Shown here: in pieces, positions 32,424 through 41,233 of the stretch | Numbering within the stretch: the first letter of the stretch is position 1 | Layout of the letters: each line of letters opens with the position of its first letter | Notes under the pieces: model-generated | Databases searched by the model: none | The model's input: only the letters and a program-made list of their open reading frames with translations | Told to the model about the DNA's origin: nothing | Translations under genes and position numbers: made by a program | From: Chlamydiota bacterium | Lineage (GTDB): Bacteria; Chlamydiota; Chlamydiia; Chlamydiales; SM23-39 | Reading direction: 5' to 3' | Assembly (NCBI GenBank): GCA_013285585.1 | Contig: JABDHH010000005.1 | Span: forward strand, 1 to 63,204 | Length of the DNA: 63,204 nt

Positions 32424-32499
32424 TCGCGGAAGCACCTGAGGGATATTTTTGGCGCTTGACTTTCGCCAATTGGCTAGATACCCTTTAACATGGTTTTTT

Positions 32500-33867
32500 A
32501 TGAGCGTACTCGATTTATTTAAGCCGGCTCCTTATATAGAAGAGATTCAGAACCAGTCTCTTGTGAAAAAGAATTACAAGTACTGGCGTTTCAGAACTTT
32601 CTATGCGATGTACTTCGGGTACGCGTTCTATTATTTCACCCGCAAAAGTTTCGTTTTTGCGATGCCGGCCATGCAAGCCGAGCTAGGCCTGTCCAAGTTC
32701 GAACTCGGCCTTCTAGGCAGCGTCCTGAGCATTACCTACGGGGTCAGCAAGTTTTTGAGCGGCATCCTCGGCGATAAGTCGAATCCCCGCTACTTCATGT
32801 CGATCGGCTTGATTCTCACTGGGATTTTCAATTTTCTTTTCGGCATGTCTTCAGTGTTCTGGGCTTTTGCCGTATTCTGGGGGCTGAACGGCTGGTTTCA
32901 AGGCTGGGGATGGCCTGGATGCGCCAAGCTCCTCACCCACTGGTATTCCCAATCGGAGCGAGGCCGGTGGTGGAGCATTTGGAGCACCTCCCATAATCTT
33001 GGCGGAGCGCTCATCCCGATCTTGGCCGCTGCCTGCGCCGAATATTTTGGATGGAGGTCCGCGCTCCACATACCGGGCATCCTCTGCATCGCCGCTGGGT
33101 TGTTCATCATGAACAGGCTGCGCGACACCCCCCAATCCCTCGGCCTCCCGGCCATCGAAAAATTCCGCGATGACTACCCCAATCAGAGGGCTGTGCCTGA
33201 AAAAGTACAGCTTTCGACCAAAGAAATTCTTTGGGAATATGTCCTGCGCAATAAATTTATTTGGGTTCTCGCCTTCTTTTCGTTTTTCATCTACATCATC
33301 CGGACCGCTGTCAACGATTGGAGCATGCTCTATCTGATCGAAGTGAAGCATTATTCCAACCTTCAGGCAGGGTTTTGCGTGAGTTGGTTCGAAGTCGGAG
33401 GCTTTTTGGGCTGTTTGGCCGGAGGATGGATTTCCGATCTTGTCTTCAAAGGCAAGCGCAACCCGATCAATGTCCTTTTTACCATGGCCATCATCGGCGT
33501 CCTTTTCGCATTCAAGGCAGTGACGGTCACTTGGCCGATCCTCGATGCCACCTTCCTATTCCTCTTCGGGTTTTTAATCTTCGGTCCGCAAAGCATTATC
33601 GGACTTGCCGCCGCAGAACTTTCCCATAAGAAAGCCGCTGCCACCGCCACTGGCTTCGCAGGCTGTTTCTCCTATCTAGGAGCCGCAGTGGCCGGAGGTC
33701 CATTGGGCGCTGTAATCAAAGAATGGGGCTGGGACAGTTTTCTTCTTACTTTGGGCGTTTGCAGCCTGGTCGGTTCCCTGTTGATTTTGCCCCTCTGGTC
33801 GGTCAAATCGAATCCGAAAACGGAACCTGAGAAAGTCCCCGAGCCAACCCCTGACTCTGCCAACTAA
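32500..33867 (+). CDS. uhpC: Hexose-phosphate (glucose-6-phosphate) transporter UhpC-like, MFS
   Basis: The protein is 455 residues from ATG 32500; a TTG frame from 32449 was rejected. It belongs to the organophosphate:phosphate antiporter branch of the major facilitator superfamily, with about twelve hydrophobic segments. FYYFTRKSFVFAMP in the first helices and the GD-KSNPRYFMSIGL loop are typical. The C. trachomatis homolog (CT544, 456 residues) imports host glucose-6-phosphate, so the same role is likely here. The C-terminal tail is Pro/Glu-rich. It is followed by dnaE after 63 bp, as in C. trachomatis. Confidence 0.93.
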   Translation: MSVLDLFKPAPYIEEIQNQSLVKKNYKYWRFRTFYAMYFGYAFYYFTRKSFVFAMPAMQAELGLSKFELGLLGSVLSITYGVSKFLSGILGDKSNPRYFMSIGLILTGIFNFLFGMSSVFWAFAVFWGLNGWFQGWGWPGCAKLLTHWYSQSERGRWWSIWSTSHNLGGALIPILAAACAEYFGWRSALHIPGILCIAAGLFIMNRLRDTPQSLGLPAIEKFRDDYPNQRAVPEKVQLSTKEILWEYVLRNKFIWVLAFFSFFIYIIRTAVNDWSMLYLIEVKHYSNLQAGFCVSWFEVGGFLGCLAGGWISDLVFKGKRNPINVLFTMAIIGVLFAFKAVTVTWPILDATFLFLFGFLIFGPQSIIGLAAAELSHKKAAATATGFAGCFSYLGAAVAGGPLGAVIKEWGWDSFLLTLGVCSLVGSLLILPLWSVKSNPKTEPEKVPEPTPDSAN

Positions 33868-33930
33868 GTTCACTCAAGATGAGCGGTCGCGGTATAATAA
33901 AAACTGCGAGATCACATATACTTTGCAAAA

Positions 33931-36900
33931 ATGACTTGGATCCCGCTTAACGTTCATTCCCAGTTCTCGATCCTCGACTCCACTGCGTCCGTATCCGCGT
34001 TGGCGGAAAAAGCCGCGAACTATTCCATTCCAGCGCTTGCCATCACCGATCAGGGAAACCTTTACGGCGCCGTCGATTTCTACAAAGCATGTAAAGCCGC
34101 AGGCATCAAACCCATCCTCGGCTGCAAAATTTGGATGGCTCCTGGATCGCGCCTCGAGAAAAAGAAAGCGGTCGGCATCCCAAATGGATTTCCGGTCGTT
34201 TTGCTCGCGAAATCGATTGAAGGATACCGCAATTTGTGCAAACTCTCCTCGGCCGGATTCTTGGAAGGTTTTTACTATCAGCCCAGGATCGATCAAGAGA
34301 TCTTGCAAGCCCATGCTGGCGGGCTGATTTGCCTTTCCGGCCATCTCGATGGACCTATAGGCTACCGGATCTTGCATGGGAACGAAGCAGCGCTTCTGCA
34401 AGAGATTCAATGGTATCAAGATCTTTTCGGGGAAGATTTTTATCTCGAGATCCGACGGCACCCCCTGAGAGAAGATTTGATCCGCGAAGACGGATCCGAT
34501 CGAGAAAGCTGGCTGATTCAAAAGATGCGCAATTATGCGTCGGATCAGGAAAAAACGAATCGGAAACTTGTGGATCTCTCGGCAACGCTCAAGATCCCGC
34601 TGGTCGCTACCAACGATATCCATTACATCGAGCGGGACGATTGGAAAGCTCATGAAATCCTCCTCAACATCCAATCAGGCGAACCCTGCGAGATCTGGGA
34701 GCGCGATAGCCAAGGGAACCCGAAAAATAAGGCCCCGAACCCGAAAAGGGAAGCGATTCCCACTCACGAACTCTACTTCAAATCTCCTGCAGAGATGAGC
34801 GCTCTATTCGCCGACTTGCCGCAAGCGATCGACGAGACGGTCCGCATCGCGGAAAAATGCAAGTGCGAACTCGATTTCAAAACGAAGCACTATCCGGTCT
34901 TCATCCCGCCCTCTCTCGAAGGGAAGAAAGAAGTTGCAAAAACGGAGCGTCTGAAGGAGGCCGAAAATTTCTTGCGCGATCTCTGCCTCAAAGGGGTCGA
35001 AACGCGTTATACGCCCGAAACACTCGATGTGGTCCGGAAGAAAGTTCCCGGCCGCGATCCCAAGCAAGTGGTCCTTGAACGGTTCGAATATGAGTTCGGC
35101 ATCCTCACATCGAAAGGGATGAGCGACTATATGCTCATCGTCTACGATTTCATCGCCTGGGCCAAAAAGCGCGGCATTCCAATGGGACCGGGGCGCGGGT
35201 CCGCCGCCGGTTCGATTATCTCGTATCTCATCGGCATCACCGACATCGAGCCGCTCCGCTTTCATCTTTTCTTCGAGCGCTTTATCAATCCCGAACGCAT
35301 TTCCTACCCTGATATCGACGTCGACATTTGCATGGACCGGCGGCAGGAGGTGATCGATTATGTCGTCGCCAAATACGGCAAAGAAAAAGTAGCCCAGATC
35401 ATCACGTTCGGCACGATGAAAGCGAAGATGGCGATCCGCGACGTGGGCCGCGTCCTAAACGTCCCTCTTTCCAAAGTCAACGACATCGCCGCTCTTGTTC
35501 CTGAAGATCCGACCATGACTTTGGAAAAGGCCTTCCAGATCGATCCTCAATTGACTTCGCTCATGGAAACCGACGAAGAGGCGCGCCGCGTCCTCGAGAT
35601 GGCTAAAAAAGCCGAAGGATCGATCCGCAATACCAGCACCCACGCTGCCGGGCTCATCATCTCTGCCCATCCGATTACCGACCATATTCCGATCTGCACA
35701 GCCAAAGACTCTGAAATGGCCGTTACCCAGTACGCGATGAAGCCCGTCGAAAGCGTCGGGATGCTCAAGATCGACTTTCTCGGCTTGAAAACCCTAACCT
35801 CCATCCAAAAGTGCGTCGATGCAATCGCCATCCGCACCGGGCAGCGGATCGATTGGGCCAACCTGCGCCTTGACGACCAACCCACTTTCGACCTTCTCAA
35901 CCAAGGAAGAACCCTCGGCGTATTCCAGCTCGAGTCGGGAGGGATGCAGGATCTCGCAAAACAACTCCATATCGACACGTTCGAAGAGATCATCGCCGTC
36001 GGCGCCCTCTACCGCCCCGGCCCGATGGACATGATCCCCTCTTTTATCAACCGCAAGCATGGCCGAGAAGCGATCGAGATCGACCACCCTCTCATGAAAG
36101 AAATCCTCTCCGAAACCTACGGCGTTATGGTCTATCAGGAGCAGGTGATGCAGATCGCAAGCGCTCTGGCCGGTTATACGCTCGGGGAGGGCGATGTCCT
36201 CAGGCGCGCGATGGGCAAAAAAGACAAAGAGGAGATGGCGCGACAACGGGAAAAATTCCTCTCCGGATCGGAGCAAAGAGGCATCGACCCTGAAACCACG
36301 GGACGCATCTTCGACAAGATCGAAAAGTTTGCCTCTTACGGATTCAACAAGTCCCATGCCGCGGCTTACGCCTATTTGTCTTATGCCACCGCTTTCTTCA
36401 AAGCCAACTATCCCAAAGAGTGGATGGCTGCGCTCATGACCTGCGATCTCGACGATCTGACCAAAGTCGCGAAATTCATCGGCGAAGCCCGCGCGATGCA
36501 CATCGCCGTCCTTCCTCCCGATATCAATCAAGCCGCCAATGAATTCACTGCAACGCCCGACGGCATCCGTTTCGCCATGTCGGGAATCAAAGGGATCGGC
36601 CAAGCCGTCGTCGACCATATCCTCGAAGAGAGAAAAAAGGGGGGGCAGTTCCAAAGCCTCTACGATTTTGTTCAGAGGATCGATAAAACCCGCGTCGGGA
36701 AAAAGCAGATCGAGCTTCTTTGCGACGCCGGCTGCTTCGATTTCACCGGCTGGAGCCGCGATGAACTCCGGATAAGCGTCGAAGCGATGTACGAACAAGC
36801 ATTCCGCGAACAAAAAGAATCTTCCCTCGGCATCATCAACCTCTTTTCCCTGATCGAGAAAACGAACGATCCTTTCGCTAACCGGCCGCCGGTCTTGCAA

Positions 36901-37653
36901 AAGTCTTCTCCGATCCAGTCGCTGCAACGCGAAAAGGAGCTCCTCGGCTTTTATCTTACCGGCCATCCGATGGAAAGCTACCGCAACCTTCTCTCGAAGC
37001 TCTCTTGCGTTCCGCTCAAGGACCTCGAACTGCTTCCGAGCGGAGCGATCTTGCGCGCCGCTTTTATCGTGGAAAGCGTGTCCATCAAGATCTCCTCGAA
37101 AAGCCAGAAGAAATTCGCTATTTTGAATGTAGGGGATGGACTCGAACGGTTCGAGCTTCCCATCTGGCCTGAACTCTTCGAGGAAAAAGCCCCGCTGCTG
37201 AAAGAAAATCAGCTCCTCTATGCTGTCCTCCAGATTGAAAAAAAGGAGAATGCCCTCCAGCTCTCGGCTAAGGGCCTGGAAGATCTGACCACACTGGATG
37301 AAGCCAAAGCGAAAGTCCTCGACGATCTTTATGATCGCCTGAAAATGTCGTCCAAAGCCCCTGAGGCCAAATGGAAGAAGAAAGAAAAGAAAGAGGAATC
37401 GCCTCCTCAGAAGGAAGAGATGAAACATCTCGTTTTGAAGCTGGACGCCGACCGCCTTAGCTTAAGCGGCATCCTGGCGCTCAAAGACATCTTCCGAGAA
37501 TATCCCGGAAAGTCGACCGTCGAACTCCAATTCCTAACAGGTAATCGCTGCATCGGGACCGTCTCCATCGATGCCCAATGGGGCGTTAAATCCCATGGCG
37601 CCCTTTACGAGAAATTATCTGCATTAAAATTTTTACTTCACATAAATAATTAG
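33931..37653 (+). CDS. dnaE: DNA polymerase III subunit alpha
   Basis: The replicative polymerase of 1240 residues has an N-terminal PHP domain (about 3-200, with NVHSQFSILD), the palm with catalytic D461 and D463 in PDIDVDICMDRR, the finger and helix-hairpin-helix region (FNKSHAAAYAYLSYATAFF near 805) and an OB-fold region (about 1020-1110). A Lys/Glu-rich stretch near 1145-1165 precedes the C-terminal domain. Length is within 5-10 percent of the family. It is the last conserved gene before the orphan island. Confidence 0.97.
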   Translation: MTWIPLNVHSQFSILDSTASVSALAEKAANYSIPALAITDQGNLYGAVDFYKACKAAGIKPILGCKIWMAPGSRLEKKKAVGIPNGFPVVLLAKSIEGYRNLCKLSSAGFLEGFYYQPRIDQEILQAHAGGLICLSGHLDGPIGYRILHGNEAALLQEIQWYQDLFGEDFYLEIRRHPLREDLIREDGSDRESWLIQKMRNYASDQEKTNRKLVDLSATLKIPLVATNDIHYIERDDWKAHEILLNIQSGEPCEIWERDSQGNPKNKAPNPKREAIPTHELYFKSPAEMSALFADLPQAIDETVRIAEKCKCELDFKTKHYPVFIPPSLEGKKEVAKTERLKEAENFLRDLCLKGVETRYTPETLDVVRKKVPGRDPKQVVLERFEYEFGILTSKGMSDYMLIVYDFIAWAKKRGIPMGPGRGSAAGSIISYLIGITDIEPLRFHLFFERFINPERISYPDIDVDICMDRRQEVIDYVVAKYGKEKVAQIITFGTMKAKMAIRDVGRVLNVPLSKVNDIAALVPEDPTMTLEKAFQIDPQLTSLMETDEEARRVLEMAKKAEGSIRNTSTHAAGLIISAHPITDHIPICTAKDSEMAVTQYAMKPVESVGMLKIDFLGLKTLTSIQKCVDAIAIRTGQRIDWANLRLDDQPTFDLLNQGRTLGVFQLESGGMQDLAKQLHIDTFEEIIAVGALYRPGPMDMIPSFINRKHGREAIEIDHPLMKEILSETYGVMVYQEQVMQIASALAGYTLGEGDVLRRAMGKKDKEEMARQREKFLSGSEQRGIDPETTGRIFDKIEKFASYGFNKSHAAAYAYLSYATAFFKANYPKEWMAALMTCDLDDLTKVAKFIGEARAMHIAVLPPDINQAANEFTATPDGIRFAMSGIKGIGQAVVDHILEERKKGGQFQSLYDFVQRIDKTRVGKKQIELLCDAGCFDFTGWSRDELRISVEAMYEQAFREQKESSLGIINLFSLIEKTNDPFANRPPVLQKSSPIQSLQREKELLGFYLTGHPMESYRNLLSKLSCVPLKDLELLPSGAILRAAFIVESVSIKISSKSQKKFAILNVGDGLERFELPIWPELFEEKAPLLKENQLLYAVLQIEKKENALQLSAKGLEDLTTLDEAKAKVLDDLYDRLKMSSKAPEAKWKKKEKKEESPPQKEEMKHLVLKLDADRLSLSGILALKDIFREYPGKSTVELQFLTGNRCIGTVSIDAQWGVKSHGALYEKLSALKFLLHINN

Positions 37654-37691
37654 CTTCCTGCAACTAAAAAATCCCATAATTCTATATTTTG

Positions 37692-37720
37692 TTTTAAACA
37701 ACACTATTTTTTGTTATAAT
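37692..37720 (+). promoter_or_regulatory. Promoter of the 37754 gene
   Basis: TATAAT (37715-37720) is preceded by TTTTAA/TTTAAA at 37692-37698 with a 16-17 bp spacer, 33 bp before the ATG. Confidence 0.65.
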
Positions 37721-37753
37721 CAGTTCTAATTAAAAATGTAGGAGATATTATTT

Positions 37754-38524
37754 ATGGTTTCTAAAGCAGTTGGTTCTGAATTCTTTGCGGTTTTGAAAAG
37801 CGAATTGGATCAGGCTTATGGGTATGGATTTCAACCGGACCAAGCAAAAATTGCTGAAATCGTTGACGAGGCTCTCCAGCTAACGAGCATTAGCAAGGAT
37901 GTGACTCAAGAAGAATGTGATTTTTATCGGTCTCTCAGCAAAAAAGTGTCGCCAACCCTCGAGGGGTTCGAAGAGGTTCGCGATAAGGTAGAGGCTGTAA
38001 AGGCGGCTGTTATCCATTTGGAAGAAACCTCCAAAGCGATACGGAAACGATTCCTCTCCCTAACTTCTGCGGAGCAGCAGAAATTTGTGTTCAGCAAGGA
38101 ATACGCTGAGATCTCAAGGACAGCCGATGAGGATTCAAGGAACATTGGAAGAATTGTTGAGCAGATCCAAGATCTCCTTTTTAAACGCGAAACAGCTTCC
38201 AAGAAGAGTCCATTCAAAGACCTCGCAACCTTTGCCCAGCACCGCAAAGCGGTCAGTCAGCTCTACAACACGGCTGGAAATCTAGGCAACCGGCATACGA
38301 AGGCCATGCAAGAAATTACAATAAAAGCTCTTTATGCCAGTGATCCGCGCCGCTTGAACATAACGAAGGCTGCTTATTTGCTTTCTATCCCGGCAGGCTT
38401 GGCAATCGCCGCTGCCGGATACTATGGCGCCGCAGCCTATGGCATTGATCCATCTTGGTCTGCAATCACTTATGGTATTGGGACTCTAATCGCCGCAGTG
38501 CCTTTGATCTACAACAACCTATAA
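37754..38524 (+). CDS. Orphan protein 1 of the AT-rich island, C-terminal hydrophobic pair
   Basis: The 256-residue product starts at ATG behind GGAG. Residues 1-205 are helical, charged and without Cys except near residue 55, probably coiled-coil. Residues about 206-252 form two hydrophobic segments separated by a short loop (GIDPSW), ending 3 residues before the C-terminus. There is no signal peptide. That design fits chlamydial type III-secreted inclusion membrane proteins, although no family is recognised. Its own promoter, isolated position and flanking repeats suggest recent lineage-specific gain. The stop TAA is also the left target duplication of repeat F2. Confidence 0.75.
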   Translation: MVSKAVGSEFFAVLKSELDQAYGYGFQPDQAKIAEIVDEALQLTSISKDVTQEECDFYRSLSKKVSPTLEGFEEVRDKVEAVKAAVIHLEETSKAIRKRFLSLTSAEQQKFVFSKEYAEISRTADEDSRNIGRIVEQIQDLLFKRETASKKSPFKDLATFAQHRKAVSQLYNTAGNLGNRHTKAMQEITIKALYASDPRRLNITKAAYLLSIPAGLAIAAAGYYGAAAYGIDPSWSAITYGIGTLIAAVPLIYNNL

Positions 38525-38693
38525 GAACCGGTACTAAAACCGGGTTCTGTCGACTTTCGGGTTCTTTTAAGCCGATTTTCGATTCAAAATTTTGGGGGCA
38601 TATATACTTGTCGATATTGCCCCCAAATTTTGAAGTCGAAAAGCGGTCAAAATAATCCCAAAAGGCGACGAACCCCGGTTTTAGTACAGGTTC
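38525..38693. repeat. Family F palindrome, copy F2 (169 bp, TSD TAA = stop codon)
   Basis: Ends GAACCGGTACTAAAACC and GGTTTTAGTACAGGTTC are inverted. The interior has the family hallmark GGGGGCATATATACTTGTCG...TTGCCCCC. TAA stands on both sides (38522-38524, which is the stop codon of the preceding gene, and 38694-38696). Confidence 0.92.
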
Positions 38694-38871
38694 TAAGAAG
38701 CTGTCTGATTGATCGAAGCATGCAACGAGGTTGAGAGGCTATCTACTCCTCCACTTGAAACTCTCAGCTATGATCCAGAGCTTTTGGAGTCAAAAGGCCA
38801 TAAAGATTTATCTTCCTGATATTCAGAAACTTATATAAATTGTCGATTTTAAAGATTTAATTATTAGCCAC

Positions 38872-39052
38872 TTAATTACTCCTCTGGTCAAAAAAGAGAC
38901 CGCCTGCTGGCTGCGGCTTTGCCAAATCGATCTTCCTTGTCGCTCTTGCCTTTTGGCAATGGTGCTCCTCGGTCAGACCGGAGGCTTCGCCCCCTTCGAT
39001 TTGGCTATGCCCCGCTGGCGCATCTTGTCTCTTTTTTGACCAGCGTGTTAAT
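38872..39052. repeat. Family C palindrome, copy C1 (about 180 bp)
   Basis: GGTCAAAAAAGAGAC and GTCTCTTTTTTGACC form the arms, enclosing a GGCTTTGCCAAATCGATCTTCC core. The left end is degraded relative to copy C2 at 40856. A right-hand fragment of family F follows at about 39070-39119. Confidence 0.8.
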
Positions 39053-39119
39053 CAGTTGAATTCGACAAAGCTCAAAATAATCCCGAAAATCGACTGAAAC
39101 TTATGAGTGGGATAGGTTC

Positions 39120-39300
39120 AAAGAGGCTCCTCCATTGCAGATTCCCAACTTTTGAAGTCATTTCGGTATAATTTCGGCGCTAAAATTATTGTAAATATTT
39201 TATTAAATATTAATATTTTTTTGTAAAACGTTTTTGTTAAACATGTTAATTATTATCCCGTAAATTTTGTGATTAATTTTTTGTTTTTTTATTTTTTTTG
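39120..39300. other. AT-rich spacer upstream of orphan protein 2
   Basis: The stretch is extremely AT-rich with long A and T runs from 39180 on. Near 39145-39172 it has a fragment resembling one arm of repeat B1 (TTTTGAAGTCATTTCGGTATAA). No gene is visible. Confidence 0.5.
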
Positions 39301-39329
39301 TTTAAAATTAATTAGAATTGTTATATAAT
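39301..39329 (+). promoter_or_regulatory. Promoter of the 39377 gene
   Basis: TTTAAA (39301-39306), exactly 17 bp, and TATAAT (39324-39329) make a near-consensus promoter 47 bp before the ATG, inside a very AT-rich region. Confidence 0.7.
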
Positions 39330-39376
39330 TGTGTAAGAAAAACAGAAATAGTTTTAATAAAAAATGGAGAAAGTAT

Positions 39377-40747
39377 ATGACAGGATTTAGTATAGGCGGA
39401 AGATTACCAGCAGTGCAGCCAGCTTTAGGCGGCGGCGGCGGTGGTCCAATAACCCTCGATGTGGCGAGAAAGAAATTGAGAACCAGAAACTGGTCGTGGA
39501 ATATTATTCCAAGGTCGATGGATGGTGTTAGTAAGGCTTGGGGAGCTAATGGATGGTGTATATTCAGAGTTCCATATTCTTGGGCAGAAAGGCGTAAGCT
39601 CGTAGAAGAGGCCAGAGATGGTGCATTGCATCAGATCGCTACACATGCTCCAGCTCCAGATGCGAATATGAAAAAAACATTTAAGAGGATCAATGCATTT
39701 CAGGACAAGCCTGGGAAAACGCTTAGTAAATGTAAAGATGAAATCATAGCTTTGCAAGGGAACATTACACAGCTTGAATCTATGAGAATGACCTTGGTAA
39801 CTAATCGTGTACCTATTCCAACAATAAAGGATGGTGATCGACGGGCTATATTGAAAGCTCAAATGGCAGAAGAAATCTCCAGAGCTGTTACTTGCGCTTA
39901 CGAGCAAGCATGTGAAGCTGCTAATAGCAATGGTGCTAAAGTTGTCATAGATGGCGTTGTGACCGGGATTGTGAACCGATATGATGAAGGATCTCTAGAG
40001 CGTGAACTTGCCGAGGAAGTAGGTAGAGTGATCCTTGGTAATGCTCTCATTAATGCAGTTGCTCCAGCTAATGCCGTTAGAAGGTTTGGTATTACTTGGA
40101 CTCCCGCTGTTGCTGCACATGCACAGATTAATGCAACCAATGGCGCGACGCTGGATGGTGTTAATGTTCCGCATTCGACTGCAAAGAGCGTGGCTAACTT
40201 CGCTAAAGACAAAGCAAATGCCTATGCCAAACAGCAGATGAGTGCCGTTACTGCTCTGACTGTTTTCACAGGAACGCCAGAAATTGCTATAATAAATTCG
40301 AATATTAAAACTTACCAAAAAGCATTGGAAAAATTAACTGATGAAGTACTTCTGAGTTTGTGCAATGCAGATGCTCACACTTATTCAACTCAGAATTCTT
40401 TTGATGCCTTCTACCATGATATGTGGACAACAGCCAAGGAACTGTCCGAAGAGACCCAGGCTCGTTTGGATACTCTTTCTATTAATTTAGGCTTGCCAGT
40501 GCTTCGGAGAGAGAAACGAGAGAAGAGTGCTAAACATTATATAAAACAAGGGCTTAAAAATGGCGTTCCCAGTCCGGGTGAAGTAGCTTTGAATGCGGCT
40601 TTAATGGGGGTGGAGTATCTAGGCTTCCATTACTTAGGCGGAGGACAGCTGCCTAAGGGGACAGGAACGGTTGCATTGCTGGGTCTAGCTGCGATCGCCC
40701 ACTTTGCCGCTATGAGAGCCGTGAACTGGTGGATAGACAAAGACTAA
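39377..40747 (+). CDS. Orphan protein 2 of the AT-rich island, 456 residues, C-terminal hydrophobic region
   Basis: Start ATG 39377 follows GGAG; the frame is open further upstream but without support. The N-terminal 20 residues are Gly/Ser-rich and non-hydrophobic, as in type III secretion signals. A long helical, Ala/Asn-rich central domain (about 60-375) has no known motif. A basic patch (REKREKSAKHY, near 390) precedes a hydrophobic tail (about 405-450). No paralog is seen in the window. Codon use is AT-rich relative to the neighbouring dnaE. Strong promoter and terminator make it a single-gene unit. Candidate effector; function unknown. Confidence 0.78.
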   Translation: MTGFSIGGRLPAVQPALGGGGGGPITLDVARKKLRTRNWSWNIIPRSMDGVSKAWGANGWCIFRVPYSWAERRKLVEEARDGALHQIATHAPAPDANMKKTFKRINAFQDKPGKTLSKCKDEIIALQGNITQLESMRMTLVTNRVPIPTIKDGDRRAILKAQMAEEISRAVTCAYEQACEAANSNGAKVVIDGVVTGIVNRYDEGSLERELAEEVGRVILGNALINAVAPANAVRRFGITWTPAVAAHAQINATNGATLDGVNVPHSTAKSVANFAKDKANAYAKQQMSAVTALTVFTGTPEIAIINSNIKTYQKALEKLTDEVLLSLCNADAHTYSTQNSFDAFYHDMWTTAKELSEETQARLDTLSINLGLPVLRREKREKSAKHYIKQGLKNGVPSPGEVALNAALMGVEYLGFHYLGGGQLPKGTGTVALLGLAAIAHFAAMRAVNWWIDKD

Positions 40748-40769
40748 AACCGGTATGAATCCACACCCC

Positions 40770-40808
40770 AATCGAGAGGGCTTTCTGCCCTCTCGATTCT
40801 TTCTTTTT
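40770..40808 (+). terminator. Rho-independent terminator after the 39377 gene
   Basis: AATCGAGAGGGC and GCCCTCTCGATT pair perfectly around TTTCT and are followed by CTTTCTTTTT. The hairpin begins 22 bp after the stop codon. Confidence 0.92.
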
Positions 40809-40855
40809 AATCCTATTTCCAACTTTTGAAATCATTTGAGAATACCCCCCCCCGG

Positions 40856-41038
40856 GTTATTAACCCGCTGACCAAAAAAGAGACAACCTACTGGCTGCGG
40901 CTTTGCCAAATCGATCTTCCTCGTCGCTCTTGCCTTTTGGCAATGGTGCTCCTCGGTCAGACCGGGGGCTTCGCCCCTTCGGTTTTGCTGTGCCTCGCGG
41001 CGCATCTTGTCTCTTTTTTGACCAGCGGGTTAATAACA
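40856..41038. repeat. Family C palindrome, copy C2 (183 bp)
   Basis: Long inverted ends GTTATTAACCCGCTGACC and their complement enclose the same core as C1. An open frame across it (40826-41059) is a product of the repeat and is not called as a gene. Confidence 0.88.
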
Positions 41039-41046
41039 GTCTTTAA

Positions 41047-41113
41047 GAACCTGTCCTAAAACCAGGGTTCGCCGCATTTCGGGATTATTTTGGCTGCTTT
41101 TCGAGTGCAAAAT
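41047..41113. repeat. Left half of a family F palindrome
   Basis: Begins GAACCTGTCCTAAAACC and follows family F up to GCTTTTCGAGTGCAAAATTC, then diverges. It is preceded by TTTAA and has no matching right end nearby. Confidence 0.7.
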
Positions 41114-41172
41114 TCGTAGTTCTTCTCTAATTCTCTAACATTCGATTATATATATCCCATTAATAAAAATAT

Positions 41173-41201
41173 TTGATATTAATTATATTTTTAGTTATAA
41201 T
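41173..41201 (+). promoter_or_regulatory. Promoter of the 41234 gene
   Basis: TTGATA (41173-41178), a 17-bp spacer and TATAAT (41196-41201) form a near-consensus promoter 32 bp before the start codon. A second TATAAT begins at 41202. Confidence 0.7.
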
Positions 41202-41233
41202 TATAATAAATAAAATAAAGAATAGGCGTTTTT

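Noticed and set aside
35794-37428. 544-codon open frame antisense to dnaE
   Set aside because: It mirrors dnaE codon structure, has no ribosome site or recognisable domain, and dnaE on the other strand is certain.
40826-41059. 77-residue open frame downstream of orphan protein 2
   Set aside because: It lies across palindromic repeat C2 and changes with the repeat; no start signal or conserved feature.
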